Origin: Azolla caroliniana
Taxonomy: Eukaryota; Polypodiophyta
Direction of reading: 5' to 3'
DNA length: 64,000 nt
NCBI GenBank assembly: GCA_043228905.1
Contig: JBHGNT010000001.1
Span: 9,610,001 to 9,674,000 of the forward strand
Shown: positions 33,016-44,818 of the stretch, one piece after another
How the letters are laid out: every line of letters begins with the position of its first letter
Position numbering within the stretch: position 1 is the first letter of the stretch
Program-made: the position numbers and the translations under genes
Notes under the pieces: model-generated
What the model saw: only the letters and a program-made list of their open reading frames with translations
The model's database searches: none
Told to the model about the DNA's origin: nothing

Positions 33016-35625
33016 TTAAAGTCTTCTTAAGGCCAAAATTGGCCCATGAGACAGTTGGTTTACAACAACATGGTTATTTATCCAATCATCAGAACTAAAA
33101 TAAAATAAAGTAAAAAATTAATAGAACTTAAACTAAAAGAGTTCTAGTAGTGTACAAAACTTGGTATGCTCGATAAAAGGAAGCGACTTTGCACTAAGCC
33201 TAATTTCATTTCCACCCAAGCCTCTCGAAAAGAAGTGGGAGGTCAAAGGGTTTTGGTGTGGGTGTGACCCATGGTCTCAGTGTATAGAGTGCCCCAACCA
33301 TGGGTTGTAGGTGGTGTAGCTCTACACCACGTTGAGGTGCTTTGAAACCCAGCATCCAAGGGTGTTTGGTTCTTCTTTCGTTTTCTGCTCCATCCAGGAA
33401 AATGCCGAGTGGTGGAGGTGTATCGACATTCGTTGTCTCCCCCTGTTCTTGAAAAACTTCATTTCTTACATGTTGGTGAACAGTAGCAACATTACTGTCG
33501 GCATTTTGTATGTTATTCTCTCTGTGTTGTTTTAGCTCTAGGATGTAACTGCCTAATTTCTTTATATCTAGAGTACCTAATAGTTTGGGGAGGGTAGGAG
33601 TGGAACCAAGTATGTCTTGGTATTTTGCCCTTATCTCAACGTAGGTGGGACACTTACATGTAAAGTGGTACTCATCCTCTATCTCTATTTGGCATAACCT
33701 ACATATCATTTCCTCCCTAGGGACTTCATTAGTATGACCATTCTGAATCTCAAGTTAGTGAGATGATATTCTAAGTTGTCCAATGGCAACCCTTAGTGCA
33801 TGTGGTAAGAATATATCTAGATATTTTGGCTGCGTAATAAAACCTAACTTAGAGAAGTGCATGAAGTGTTTCTTATAGTACAACATTTTAGATGGGAGTT
33901 GCTCTAGTGAGGTGATCTATTTATACCGAGTGTAAATTTGCCATATTTCTTGGTGTATTACTTTATTGTGGTTCTCATGATAGATTAAAGTGTTATCAAT
34001 CGCGTGGTTGTAGGTAAGGGGAGGGAGGTTATTAATGTCTAGACCATTCGCAAGAAGCCAACTTACCATTATGCCATACCATGAGCTAGTATAACTGGAC
34101 ACATACAGTCATCGAGAGGCCTTAAAGACTTGATGGGATATTCTATCATGTGGTTGACTATGTATCCTGTGGATAAAGACTACAAGTTGAAAAAGTCCCT
34201 GTACTAGCATCGGGGGTAAAGTGAACTCAGCTCTAATAATGTCATGTGGTACTGTCGATTTGTTTCGGAGTTGGCGTGATAACATTATCACCAATGGTCC
34301 CTCTAATTGCGTCCACATGAAGGATGGTAGTCCTAGAGCCCAAACCACTGATGCATACATGCGGGAGGGAGTCACTAATGAGTCAAAGAGCCACCCTTTA
34401 GTCCGTGGCTCTTGAAAGTATGCTTGATGGCATTGTCTCTCAAGGAGTGAGAGGGATGCATGTCCTCTCGTAAGTCTATCCCCCACGGCTTGTGTCATCA
34501 AAAATTTCCCTGAGATAGACATATGATCCAACCACCTCCACTAGGCTATGGGAGATAGTTAGGTGACACTTAGCTCTACCTTGGCCCGATGTGTGGAAGA
34601 TAAAGACTTTAGTTTTCCCTACATTCATTGCCAATTCTCGTTGTGTGCAAAAGTCATCTAACGCATTAAGGTGCCTTTGTAGGTCGTGTTCGGATTCAGA
34701 GAGCAAAATTAGGTCGTCTGCATAGAGCAAGATACGAACTTGCGTATTGCCAAGGACTACATCATTGCCTCCCTTACGAGCAATAAAATATGTAATCTCA
34801 TCAATGTAGATCCCAAAAAGAGAGTCAGAGATAGGGGGAACCTTGTTTTACACCAATAGTACTAGTGAAACAATTGGATAAGCCACCTGGGCATCGAACT
34901 CACATGGACACTTGTTCATATAGTGCATAGATGGCCCAAACCATGTCATCTCGTATCCTCAAGATTTTAAGCCTATCAAACAAACGTTCTGTAGGGACCG
35001 TGTCAAAGGCTTTGCGGAAGTCCACAAAACAGCAATATAATTTCTTCTTGCGAGCCTTAGTTTGGTCAATTAAGCATCTAAGTGTGAAGATATGACCAAT
35101 AGTGGAGAAGGCTCGTAATCCTGTGTGGTCCATGGAATTCCTATGTTGTAATTTATTTATGACCTTCGCGACCCTAGAGGTTGTGAAAAGTGTCCCCACA
35201 GTAGGTCAGCGTGTAGAAGGCATTGGAATGGGTGGTTGGTTTGGGATTTGGTAAAGTCTATTTGTATATGTGTGCCAAGATTCAAGATCTTTGATGGGTG
35301 TTTCTGGTCTTGGTTCCCATAATCTCTTCCTTGCAGTGCCGCAATCGCTACTCATGAGCATATGGTAGAGTTCTCAATATTGGGAGGCCTCCCATTCTAC
35401 GCCGTGTCATCTTGCGCATTTCTTTGCGAGCTTGTACTGAAGTAATACTACCACTTAGTTGCCATATTGTAAGTTGTCTATGTAAGTTCCTACAATCCTC
35501 ATCCTACCATCTATTTTGTGGCATAGATCCTAATCTACCTTGATTGGAGTGTTTCGTATATGGGAAACTGTTAACTATTGCGTAGTGAAGGATGTGTATG
35601 AGTTTCGTTCTAAGGCTCTCTCAAG
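33016..35625 (-). pseudogene. LINE reverse transcriptase remnant, copy 1
   Basis: Reading right to left: RT fragments with FVDFRKAFDTVPTERLFDRL, VKQGSPYL and LYADDLILLSESEHDLQRH, then the connection region WLFDSLVTPSRMYASVVWAL. The C-terminal zinc motif CRLCQIEIEDEYHFTCKCP is at 33.6-33.7 kb. One extra C in a C-run after VKQGSP shifts the frame before YADD, and the same shift is in copy 2. A 275-bp stretch present in copy 2 is missing at 35111, flanked by GCT. No endonuclease domain is visible. Confidence 0.85.

Positions 35626-35629
<4 letters not shown>

Positions 35630-35666
<37 letters not shown>
35630..35666 (+). repeat. (GA)n microsatellite
   Basis: Pure GA run. It is repeated at 41648-41682 in the second module. 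Confidence 0.9.
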
Positions 35667-35669
<3 letters not shown>

Positions 35670-36969
35670 TTTATTATCGTCTTTGGAAGTCAAATATGAC
35701 CTATGAGACCAAAAATATTACATTTCACGTGATACGTGTGAAAGTGAGTAGCAACTCTCGATGTTCAAGAACTCTACCAATGAATGTTACAATCAAGAGT
35801 GCACATTGTGGTTGTGAGAGAAATTCGTGCAAGGATTGGGCTTGGTCGAAAATGTGTGGAAAGGATGGTCGAATATGATCATAGGCAGAGCATTGTATCA
35901 AAGTTTGATTCGTAAGAAAGCTGACAAAGAGAGCTTTCTTGTATTAAAATTTGGGATAACAAAGCAAACATAGTGATATAATAAAACACCTCACATAATA
36001 ATATGACCTATGAGACCAAAAATATTACATTTCACGTGATACGTGTGAAAGTGAGTAGCAACTCTCAATGTTCAAGAACTCTACCAATGAATGTTACAAT
36101 CAAGACTGCACATTGTGGTTGTGAGAGAAATTCGTGCAAGGATTGGGCTTGGTCGAAAATGTGTGGAAAGGATGGTCGAATATGATCATAGGCAGAGCAT
36201 TGTATCAAAGTTTGATTCGTAAGAAAGCTGACAAAGAGAGCTTTCTTGTATTAAAAATTGGGATAACAAAGCAAACATAGTGATATAATAAAACACCTCA
36301 CATAATAATATGACCTATGAGACCAAAAATATTACATTTCACGTGATACGCGTGAAAGTGAGTAGCAACTCTCGATGTTCAAGAACTCTACCAATGGATG
36401 TTACAATCAAGAGTGCACATTGTGGTTGTGAGAGAAATTCGTGCAAGGATTGGGCTTGGTCGAAAATGTGTGGAAAGGATGGTCGAATATGATCATAGGC
36501 AGAGCATTGTATCAAAGTTTGATTCGTAAGAAAGCTGACAAAGAGAGCTTTCTTGTATTAAAATTTGGGATAACAAAGCAAACATTGTGATATAATAAAA
36601 TTAGTGTCATTGAGATTAAGGTAGTTCTTTGGGGTTGTTACTTTTGGAGTCGAAGAAGATGGTATTGTTTTCCTAATAGTGTATTAAAGTATTCCTTTCT
36701 CTTCCTCTTCTTTTCTCTATCTTTTTCTATATCTCTCCATCGCACACTATGGACTATTTACAAATATGACCAGTCATAGGCACTCCACCATGGGAGGTTG
36801 TGCTACCAATTCAACTCGGATAGCTAGTGTGCATGGGGAGGCTTTAGGACCATATGGTTGCACCATACATGAGGGCAAAAGGGACCACAATGTCAAATAA
36901 CCATGCTTTGGCACAGGGTCTCTTGGAAGACTGCTTTGTGGCACAATCATATGAGTCCATGTAAATCCT
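35667..36969 (-). pseudogene. LINE 3' fragment with 307-bp tandem repeats, copy 1
   Basis: At 36.84-36.96 kb the - strand encodes AKAWLFDIVVPFALMYG, matching the same position of the neighbouring LINE (WLFDSLVTPSRMYA). The tandem repeats and the GA run then lie where a 3' untranslated region and tail are expected. The right edge at 36969 is a junction with copia block B. Confidence 0.6.
35694..36595. repeat. 307-bp tandem repeat, three units
   Basis: Units start at 35694, 36001 and 36308. The third lacks the last few bases (CACCTCACATAATAAT). The units differ by a handful of substitutions. Copy 2 of the module has two units. Confidence 0.92.
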
Positions 36970-38520
36970 CGAATGGATGGAAGGAATGAAACATTTTAGT
37001 ACTGAAAATAAAAAAATGGATGGAAGGAACCTCCAATGGTGGAGGGAGCATTGGATATGCCGCCTCGATTTGGTGGAAGGAGGCTCGATTTGATGGAAGG
37101 AACCTCCAATGGCAATCCAATTTCCTTCAAGGCTCGTGTAGTTGCTTGAGGATTTTCTCAAGTAACATGTATTGATTTTCAAGATACATTTAGTCCAACG
37201 ATAAAAATATGTGGGTTTGGAATGCTCGTTGCTCTTGCCGTGCAACATGATCTAGAATTCCATCACTTGGATGTACAAACGGCTTTTCTTCATGGAGATT
37301 TAGATGAAGAACTTTATCTACAATAACCACAATGTTATGAAGATCCAAGTCATCCGACACATGTTTGTCGGCTTCGTAAATCTATGTACGGCCTTAAGCA
37401 ATCTCCACGCATATGGTATCACAAACTACACTCTTTTCTTATAAAAGTTGGATATCATCTTCTAAACAATGAGCCAAATATCTATGTTAGAAAAGCCAAC
37501 TCCAATTTTGTTATCATAGGTGTCTATGTCGATGATTTGCCCTTGATCTCTAACTCTAAATCTTATCTAACTATTGCAAAGAAGGAACTTGCATGTCTTT
37601 CCTATCACTAATTTAGGCCCTATGACCCATTTTCTAGGCATCAAAATAACGCAAAATACTATCTCATTATCACAATCAAATTATATTAATTCTATCCTCC
37701 AAAGATTTGATATGCTCCATAGTAAGCCTATTAGTACACCTCTTACCTCTCCATGTAAACTTTCAAATGATGATTCTCCCAAAAAGGAACGAGAAATTTC
37801 CAAAATGAAGGATGTACCCTATAAACAAATCCTTGGGTGTATAAGATATCTAGTAAGTTGCACACCTCTTTTGCTTTGCCGCCGGTTTTCTTTCTCGTTT
37901 TATGGCTAATCCAGGACCAAAGCATTGGATCGCGCTCAAAAGATTACTACGATACGTGAAGCGTACTCAACATTATGCGTTGGCTTACTCCGCCACAAAA
38001 TCTGAGTCAACCACACTTGTGCAAGGATGGAAAAATCCCTCTAGCCAACTAATTGGTTGGTCAGACTCGGATTGGGGGGGGGGATGTGGATGATCGCAAG
38101 TCAACAGGTGGATATGTTTACACACTAGCTGGCGTTGCAATTTCGTGGAAGTCAAGGAAACAAACTACCGTAGCATTGTCATCCACCGAAGCTGAATATG
38201 TTGCCGCGGCTTTAGCGGCTAAGGCATATGGATTAAAGCTATGCTCGAAGAATTTAAACTATTTACTATTCCAACAGTGAATTTGTTTTGCGATAATCAA
38301 TCTTGCATCAAGTTAGCCAACAATCCGAAGATGAGTAACAATATACGTCATGTGGACTTAAAACATCATTTTCTTCGCGATCTCATTGAAACAAAGAAGA
38401 TAGATTTAAAGTTTACTCCCTCTCATCAAATGTGGGATAATTTTCTAACGAAACTTCTCCAAGATTCTAAGCACATTATTTGTTGCAAGCAAGTTGGATT
38501 AATTGATGTAATCAAGAGTG
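36970..38520 (+). pseudogene. Copia pol remnant, block B (RT and RNase H)
   Basis: Starts with part of the AGTACT/minisatellite region (matching 10.12-10.28 kb) and jumps at AATGG into the RT sequence matching 13051 onward, so about 2.75 kb is missing. RT motifs are SMYGLKQSPRIWY and YVDDLPLIS. Unlike copy A it keeps the 21 bases after the first GATTTTC and the RNase H region ([29 protein letters not shown]), ending with HIICCKQVGLIDV. Frameshifts include a nine-G run near 38076-38084. Confidence 0.88.
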
Positions 38521-39482
38521 GAATGAGTATATTTGAGATTGCATACAGATTTGGTTGCTGGATCGCTAATATCGGATTCGAACGATCTGTCGTTGTAATT
38601 GTATACTCTGTGCGTTATTTGGACAAATCTTATTTCGCAAATGTTGTTTCTTTTATAATTTTGGTGCATAGCACTGCATCCCATTTCTATAGTCTTTACA
38701 TGGTTCCAACACAAACAAAAAAAAGAAAACGAAAAAAAGAAACTGACACAACTTAATGGCTCATGACACAGGCTTAAACTGTACACAACATGGGAATTTT
38801 CTTAATTAGTAATGATGGTATGGATAAAATACAGTGGGAAAACCATTGTTCTGATATTCTTAATGATCTCTGGGAAGGGGTAAATCAAGGCTATTATTAT
38901 TGAAATCACGACGGGTGGGTATATGTGCGATATGGAGAGTGCAACTTATTGATCCTGACCATATACATACATACATACATGTATGTATTATGTACTACTA
39001 CTACTCAATCCATCATTATTCTTCATTCATAACAACCAACGAAATGGCGGCTCAACAGTATATAGTGCAAGAAACACAGACAGTATTCATAATAATGGTG
39101 ATGATGGAGAGGACTAAATCTGACTACAGGCTGAAGCTCACAGAGGTGAAGTGTAGGAGGGCCCCCCTGCGGCCTTCCGAAGATTTCTTTGCAATGAAGA
39201 TAGCCTAATATCTCATACATGAAAAGAAACAAGCTACAACTACCATACCAAACCCCTCAAACATCAAATCCAACAAACAATATCATCAACTAGTACTTTT
39301 AAATAGGGTCCGCTAGCTTCCTAAATACTCGAAGTCATAATTGACAAAATGCTCATCGAACATCTTCTGTGAATATTCACATCACTAGACGCTCAACCAC
39401 ATATTTCCCCTTTAACTAATGACTCATCTCTAATAAAAAAACAATCATTACAAGGAGAGCCATATGCTCCAATTACAAATAA
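38521..39482. other. FRO block with FRO deleted, copy B
   Basis: 38521-39186 matches 14011-14674 at a few percent divergence, and 39190-39482 matches 19212-19503. The 4.5 kb between, with FRO exons 1-6 and most of exon 7, is gone. The right edge at 39482 is a junction with LINE copy 2. Confidence 0.88.
39124..39186 (-). pseudogene. FRO exon 7 remnant
   Basis: Only about the last 20 codons and stop of the FRO gene remain, at the left border of the 4.5-kb deletion. Confidence 0.75.
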
Positions 39483-41645
39483 CCGTTCTGAATCTCAAGT
39501 TGGTGAGATGATATTCTAAGTTGTCCAATGGCAACCCTTATTGCATGTGGTAAGAATACATCTAGATATTTTGGCCGCATAATAAAACCTAACTTAGAGA
39601 AGTGCATGAAGTGTTTCTTATAGTACAACATTTTAGATGGGAGTTGCTCTAGTGAGGTGATCCATTTATACCAAGTGTAAATTTGCCATATTTCTTGGTG
39701 TATTACTTTATTGTGGTTCTCATGATAGATTAAAGTGTTATCAATCGCGTGGTTGTAGGTAAGGGGAGGGAGGTTATTAATGTCTAGACCATTCGCAAGA
39801 AGCCAACTTACCATTATGCCATACCATGAGCTAGTATAACTGGACACATACAGTCATCGAGAGGCCTTAAAGACTTGATGGGATATTCTATCATGTGGTT
39901 GACTATGTATCCTGTGGATAAAGACTACAAGTTGAAAAAGTGCATGTACTAGCATCGGGGGTAAAGTGAACTCAGCCCTAATAATGTCATGTGGTACTGT
40001 CGATTTGTTTCGGAGTTGGCGTGATAACATTATCACCAATGGTCCCTCTAATTGCGTCCACATGAAGGATGGTAGTCCTAGAGCCCAAACCACTGATGCA
40101 TACATGCAGGAGGGAGTCACTAATGAGTCAAAGAGCCACCCTTTAGTCTGTGGCTCTTGAAAGTATGCTTGATGGCATTGTCTCTCAAGGAGTGAGAGGG
40201 ATGCATGTCCTCTCGTAAGTCTATCCCCCACGGCTTGTGTCATCAAAAATTTCCCTGAGATAGACATATGATCCAACCACCTCCACTAGGCTATGGGAGA
40301 TAGTTAGGTGACACTTAGCTCTACCTTGGCCCGATGTGTGGAAGATAAAGACTTTAGTTTTCCCTACATTCATTGCCAATTCTCGTTGTGTGCAAAAGTC
40401 ATCTAACGCATTAAGGTGCCTTTGTAGGTCGTGTTCGGATTCAGAGAGCAAAATTAGGTCGTCTGCATAGAGCAAGATACGAACTTGCGTATTGCCAAGG
40501 ACTACATCATTGCCTCCCTTACGAGCAATAAAATATGTAATCTCATCAATGTAGATCCCAAAAAGAGAGTCAGAGATAGGGGGAGCCTTGTTTTACACCA
40601 ATAGTACTATTGAAACAATTGGATAAGCCACCTGGGCATCGAACACATCTGGACACTTGTTCATATAGTGCGTAGATGGCCCAAACCATGTCATCTCGTA
40701 TCCTTAAGCTTTTAAGCCTATCAAACAAACACTCTGTAGGGACCTTGTCAAAGGCTTTGCGGAAGTCCACAAAACAGCAATATAATTTCTTCTTGCGAGT
40801 GTTAGTTTGGTCAATTAAGCATCTAAGTGTGAAGATATGATCAATAGTGGAGAAGGCTTGTCTAAAGCCAGCCTGTTCAGGTGTGCGAAGATTTAGGGTG
40901 TCCATATAATGGCTAAACTCTACCTCCATTACTGCACCATATAATTTAGCAAGGGTATGACCTATCATAATGCTCCTACATGTATTTGGGTCCATGGCGT
41001 CCCCCCTGCTTTATGTATGGGGGCCATTGTGTTCATAGTCCATTGTGTTGGAAAATCCTCCGCGAGGGCACGATTGAAAATTACAGTTAGCAAGGGAGTT
41101 AGGCCTTCTCTCACATATATGATGTGTTCTGCTCGTAATCCTGTGTGGTCCATGGAATTCCTATGTTGTAATTTCTTTATGACCTTCGCGATCCTAGAGG
41201 TTGTCAAAAGTGTCCCCACAGTAGGTCGGGGTGTAGAAGGCCTTGGAATGGGTGGTTGGTTTTGGATTTGGTAAAGTCTCTTTGTATATGTGTGCCAGGT
41301 TTAAGGATCTTCGATGGGTGTTTCTGGTCTTGGTTCCCGTAATCTCTTCCTTGCAGTGCCGCAATCACTACTCATGAGCATATGGTAGAGTTCCCAATAT
41401 TGGGATGCCTCCCATTCTACGCCGTGTCATCTTATGCATTTCTTTGCGAGCTTGTACTAAAGTAATACTACCACTTAGTTGCAATATTGTAAGTTGGCTA
41501 TGTAAGTTCCTACAATCCTCATCCTACCATCTATTTTGTGGCATAGATCCTAATCTACCTTGATTGGACTGTTTCGTATATGGGAAACTGTTAACTGTTA
41601 CAGAGTGAAGGATGTGTATGAGTTTCGTTCTAAGGCTCTCTCAAG
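39483..41645 (-). pseudogene. LINE reverse transcriptase remnant, copy 2
   Basis: Same LINE as 33.74-35.62 kb, offset 5745 before and 6020 after the 275-bp segment that only this copy keeps. It shows more of RT: SIMIGHTLAKLYGAVMEVEF, TPEQAGFRQAFS, FVDFRKAFDKVPTECLFDRL, LYADDLILLSESEHDLQRH. The 3' part, including the Cys-rich motif of copy 1, is cut off at 39483. The frameshift before YADD is shared with copy 1. Confidence 0.87.
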
Positions 41646-41647
<2 letters not shown>

Positions 41648-41686
<39 letters not shown>

Positions 41687-42673
41687 ATTATCGTCTTTGG
41701 AGGTCAAATATGACCTATGAGACCAAAATTATTACATTTCACGTGATACGTGTGAAAGTGAGTAGCAACTCTCGATGTTCAAAAACTCTACCAATGAATG
41801 TTACAATCAAGAGTGCACATTGTGGTTGTGAGAGAAATTCGTGCAAGGATTGGGCTTGGTCGAAAATGTGTGGAAAGGATTGTTGAATATGATCATAGGC
41901 AGAGCCTTGTATCAAAGTTTGATTCGTAAGAAAGCTGACAAAGAGATCTTTCTTGTATTAAAATTTGGGATAACAAAGCAAACATAGTGATATAATAAAA
42001 CACCTCACATAATAATATGACCTATGAGACCAAAAATATTACATTTTACGTGATACGTGTGAATGTGAGTAGCAACTCTTGATGTTCAAGAACTCTACCA
42101 ATGAATGTTACAATTAAGAGTGCACATTGTGGTTGTGAGAGAAATTCGTGCAAGGATTGGGCTTGGTCGAAAATGTGTGGAAAGGATGGTCGAATATGAT
42201 CATAGGCAGAGCATTGTATCAAAGTTTGATTCGTAAGAAAGCTGACAAAGAGAACTTTCTTGTATTAAAATTTGGGATAAGAAAGCAAACATTGTGATAT
42301 AATAAAATTAGTGTCATTGAGATTAAGGTAGTTCTTTGGGGTTGTTACTTTTGGAGTCGAAGAAGATGGTATTGTTTTCCTAATAGTGTATTAAAGTATT
42401 CCTTTCTCTTCCTCTTCTTTTCTCTATCTTTTTCTATATCTCTCCATCGCATACTATGGACTATTTACAAATATGACCAGTGATAGGCACTCCACCATGG
42501 AAGGTTGTGCTACCAATTCAACTCGGATAGCTAGTGTGCATGGGGAGGCTTTAGGACCATATGGTTGCACCATACATGAGGGCAAAAAGGACCACAATGT
42601 CAAATAACCATGCTTTGGCACAGGGTCTCTTGGAAGACTTCTTTGTAGCACAATCATATGAGTCCATGTAAAT
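41648..42673 (-). pseudogene. LINE 3' fragment with 307-bp tandem repeats, copy 2
   Basis: GA run at 41648-41682, two 307-bp units (41708 and 42015 to about 42305), then the same RT-end fragment as 36.84-36.96 kb. Homology to copy 1 ends at about 42673 with CATGTAAATCCTC. Confidence 0.75.
41708..42305. repeat. 307-bp tandem repeat, two units
   Basis: Same unit as 35694-36595, with one copy fewer. Confidence 0.92.
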
Positions 42674-43440
42674 CCTCATGGTCTCTTAGTCAATAATAAA
42701 TGAGCGCATATGGATACTCACGGTCTCTTGGTCTTGAGTTCTTTGTAGTTTCCTTTTTGTGTTTTCAAAAAAAACAGAGATGATAATGTAATCTTACAAT
42801 GATTATGCTTTTATAATCCTCTCTGTCCAATCAATCATGGTTATGCATTAACCATAATTTCTTACATGATTACAACATGGAAGCTCCCTACACCTTAGAG
42901 TTTTCTAAAATAAGTATATACTAATGTACTTCAGTTGTAAACATTCTATAGGGTATAACGTATACATTGACGAGAACTGCACGCTCCCTATACGCAACGC
43001 TCGGCCACAACCGAGCTTAGAATCATACACAGAAAATGGGAAACGGAAAACTCACGACACAAAGGAGAGGAAAATGTACACAGGGTGTTTAACGTGGAAA
43101 ACCCAAACTAAGGGAAAAAAACCACGGCAGCCCACAGGCTGCAAACTATCACTATGTTAGAATGTACAATAGTGAGTTCACGGAGGCAACGACCTCGTGC
43201 TCACGATCTTCGCCACAGGCGGCGGTTACAATCAGAGGCAACGACCTCTTTCTCTCTCACTCTCACTCTCTGTACATTGTTACGCACTTTTGGTCTCGCA
43301 TAGACAAGAATAACAACAACCACAACAACTATAACAAAAGGTTTGCCCTAAGTCATATTTATACTAATATGACTTTTCGGCTATTTACTGATATAGCCTC
43401 GATGGACTCCCAGAAACATATTTACGAATATGTCTCTTCA
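42674..43440 (-). other. Unassigned sequence leading into a copia LTR-like region
   Basis: 42674-42930 shows nothing recognisable. From about 42.93 kb the - strand has plant copia LTR-like features such as GGGTTTTCCACGT near 43.1 kb and lies downstream of a - strand copia RNase H. LTR borders could not be fixed. Confidence 0.4.
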
Positions 43441-43444
43441 TCCG

Positions 43445-43790
43445 GTGAGCATTCCTCATCAGGTTTGCACCATCCGGCTCTCCGTAGCCGGGTACTCCTC
43501 AGCCGGTTCTCACCGGGTCTGCACCATTCGGCTCTCCGTAGCCGGGTACTCCTCATCCGGTTCTCATCGGGTCTGCACCATCCGGCTCTCCGAAGCCGGG
43601 TGCTCCTCATCTGGTTCTCACCGGGTTTGCACCATCCGGCTCTCCGTAGCCGGGTACTCCTCATCCGGTTCTCACCGGGTCTGCACCATCCGGCTCTCCG
43701 AAGCCGGGTGCTCCTCATCCGGTTCTCACCGGGTCTGCACCATCCAGCTCTCCGTAGCCGGGTACTCCTCATCCGGTTCTCGGCCTCGAC
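43445..43790. repeat. 54-bp minisatellite, about six units
   Basis: Units read CATCCGGCTCTCCGTAGCC, GGGTACTCCTCATCCGG, TTCTCACCGGGTCTGCAC. The 54-bp length is a multiple of three, and several frames are open on both strands through the array. It lies between the copia stop codon and the LTR-like region. Confidence 0.88.
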
Positions 43791-43861
43791 CGAGTTTGTT
43801 CATTGGCATTGTTCTTCTCTCTTCCCATCCGGAGGGACCTGTCTCTCAACAAACTCGCCCT

Positions 43862-44401
43862 TCACTCCGGCATGGGGTGTCTCACTAGTCTGATCCGCTT
43901 CCAGCATGCATCCAGCTTGTCGGGTATCAACACTTTGGTCAGCATATCTGACCCGTTCTCGGCCGTGTGGATCTTCGTCAGCGCGAACTCCTGGTCATCT
44001 ATTCTTTCCCGGATCCAGTGATACCTTCGCTAGATATGCTTCGTCCGGGAATGGTAGGCCGCATTCTTAGCAAGGTGGATGGCACTTTGACTGTCACAAT
44101 AGAGTCGGTATTCATCTTGCCGAATACCGAGCTCTCCGATGAAGTCCTTCATCCATAATATTTCCTTGCCGGCTTCCACAACCGCCATGTACTCCGCCTC
44201 CGTGGTTGACAATGCAACCGTCTTCTGCAGCGACGACTGCCACGAAACAGCTCCCCCTGCATATGTCATTACATACCCGGATGTAGACCGGCTGGTATCC
44301 ACATCAGCCGACATGTCAGAATCGGTGAAACCGTCAAGTTGAGGTTTTCCGGAGCCGAATCGGAGACACATATTTGAAGTGCCCTTCAAATACCGAATCA
44401 T
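43862..44401 (-). pseudogene. Copia RNase H and pol C-terminus
   Basis: Reading right to left: MIRYLKGTSNMCLRFG, DGFTDSDMSADVDTSRSTSG, SLQKTVALSTTEAEYMA, YCDSQSAIHLAKNAAYHSR, a stop at 44030, then WIRERIDDQEFALTKIHT and MLTKVLIPDKLDACW to a stop at 43862. This family differs from the + strand copia copies. RT is missing, because the element is joined at about 44395 to the + strand copia tail. Confidence 0.87.
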
Positions 44402-44818
44402 TTTCTTCGTGATCTCATTGAAACAAAGAAGATAGAGTTAAAGTTTACTCCCTCTCATCAAATGTGGGCTAATTTTCTAACGAAACCTCTTCAACATTCT
44501 AAGCACATTATTTGTTGCAAGCAAGTTGGATTAATTGATGTAATCAAGAGTGGAATGAGTATATTTGAGCTTGCATACAGATTTGCTTGCTGGATCGCTA
44601 ATATCGGATTCGAATGCTCTATCGTTGTAATTGTATACTCTGTGCTTTATTTGAACAAATTGTATTTCGCAAATGTTGTTTCTTTTATAATTTTGTTGCA
44701 TAGCACTGCAGCCCATTTCTGTAGTCTTTACATGGTTCCAGCACAACTGACACAACTTAATGGCTCACGACACAGGCTTAAACTGTACACAGCACGTGAA
44801 TTTTCTTAATTAGTTCTG
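44395..44818 (+). pseudogene. Copia RNase H end and 3' tail, copy C
   Basis: FLRDLIETKKIELKFTPSHQ and SKHIICCKQVGLIDVIKSG followed by the same 3' tail as at 14.01 kb, with a short deletion after CCAGCACAA. Homology stops at AATTAGT (44815), exactly where the FRO part begins in copies A, B and D. Confidence 0.85.

Noticed and set aside
35696-36492. Three 60-codon open frames repeated every 307 bases (MTYETKNITFHV...)
   Set aside because: In the second module one copy stops early and the other has a stop after about 20 codons. The substitutions show no sign of protein-level conservation, so this is repeat structure and not a gene family.
43162-43893. 243-codon + strand frame
   Set aside because: Half of it is the 54-bp minisatellite and it is antisense to the copia 3' region. 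I keep it only as a finding about the repeat, not as a gene.
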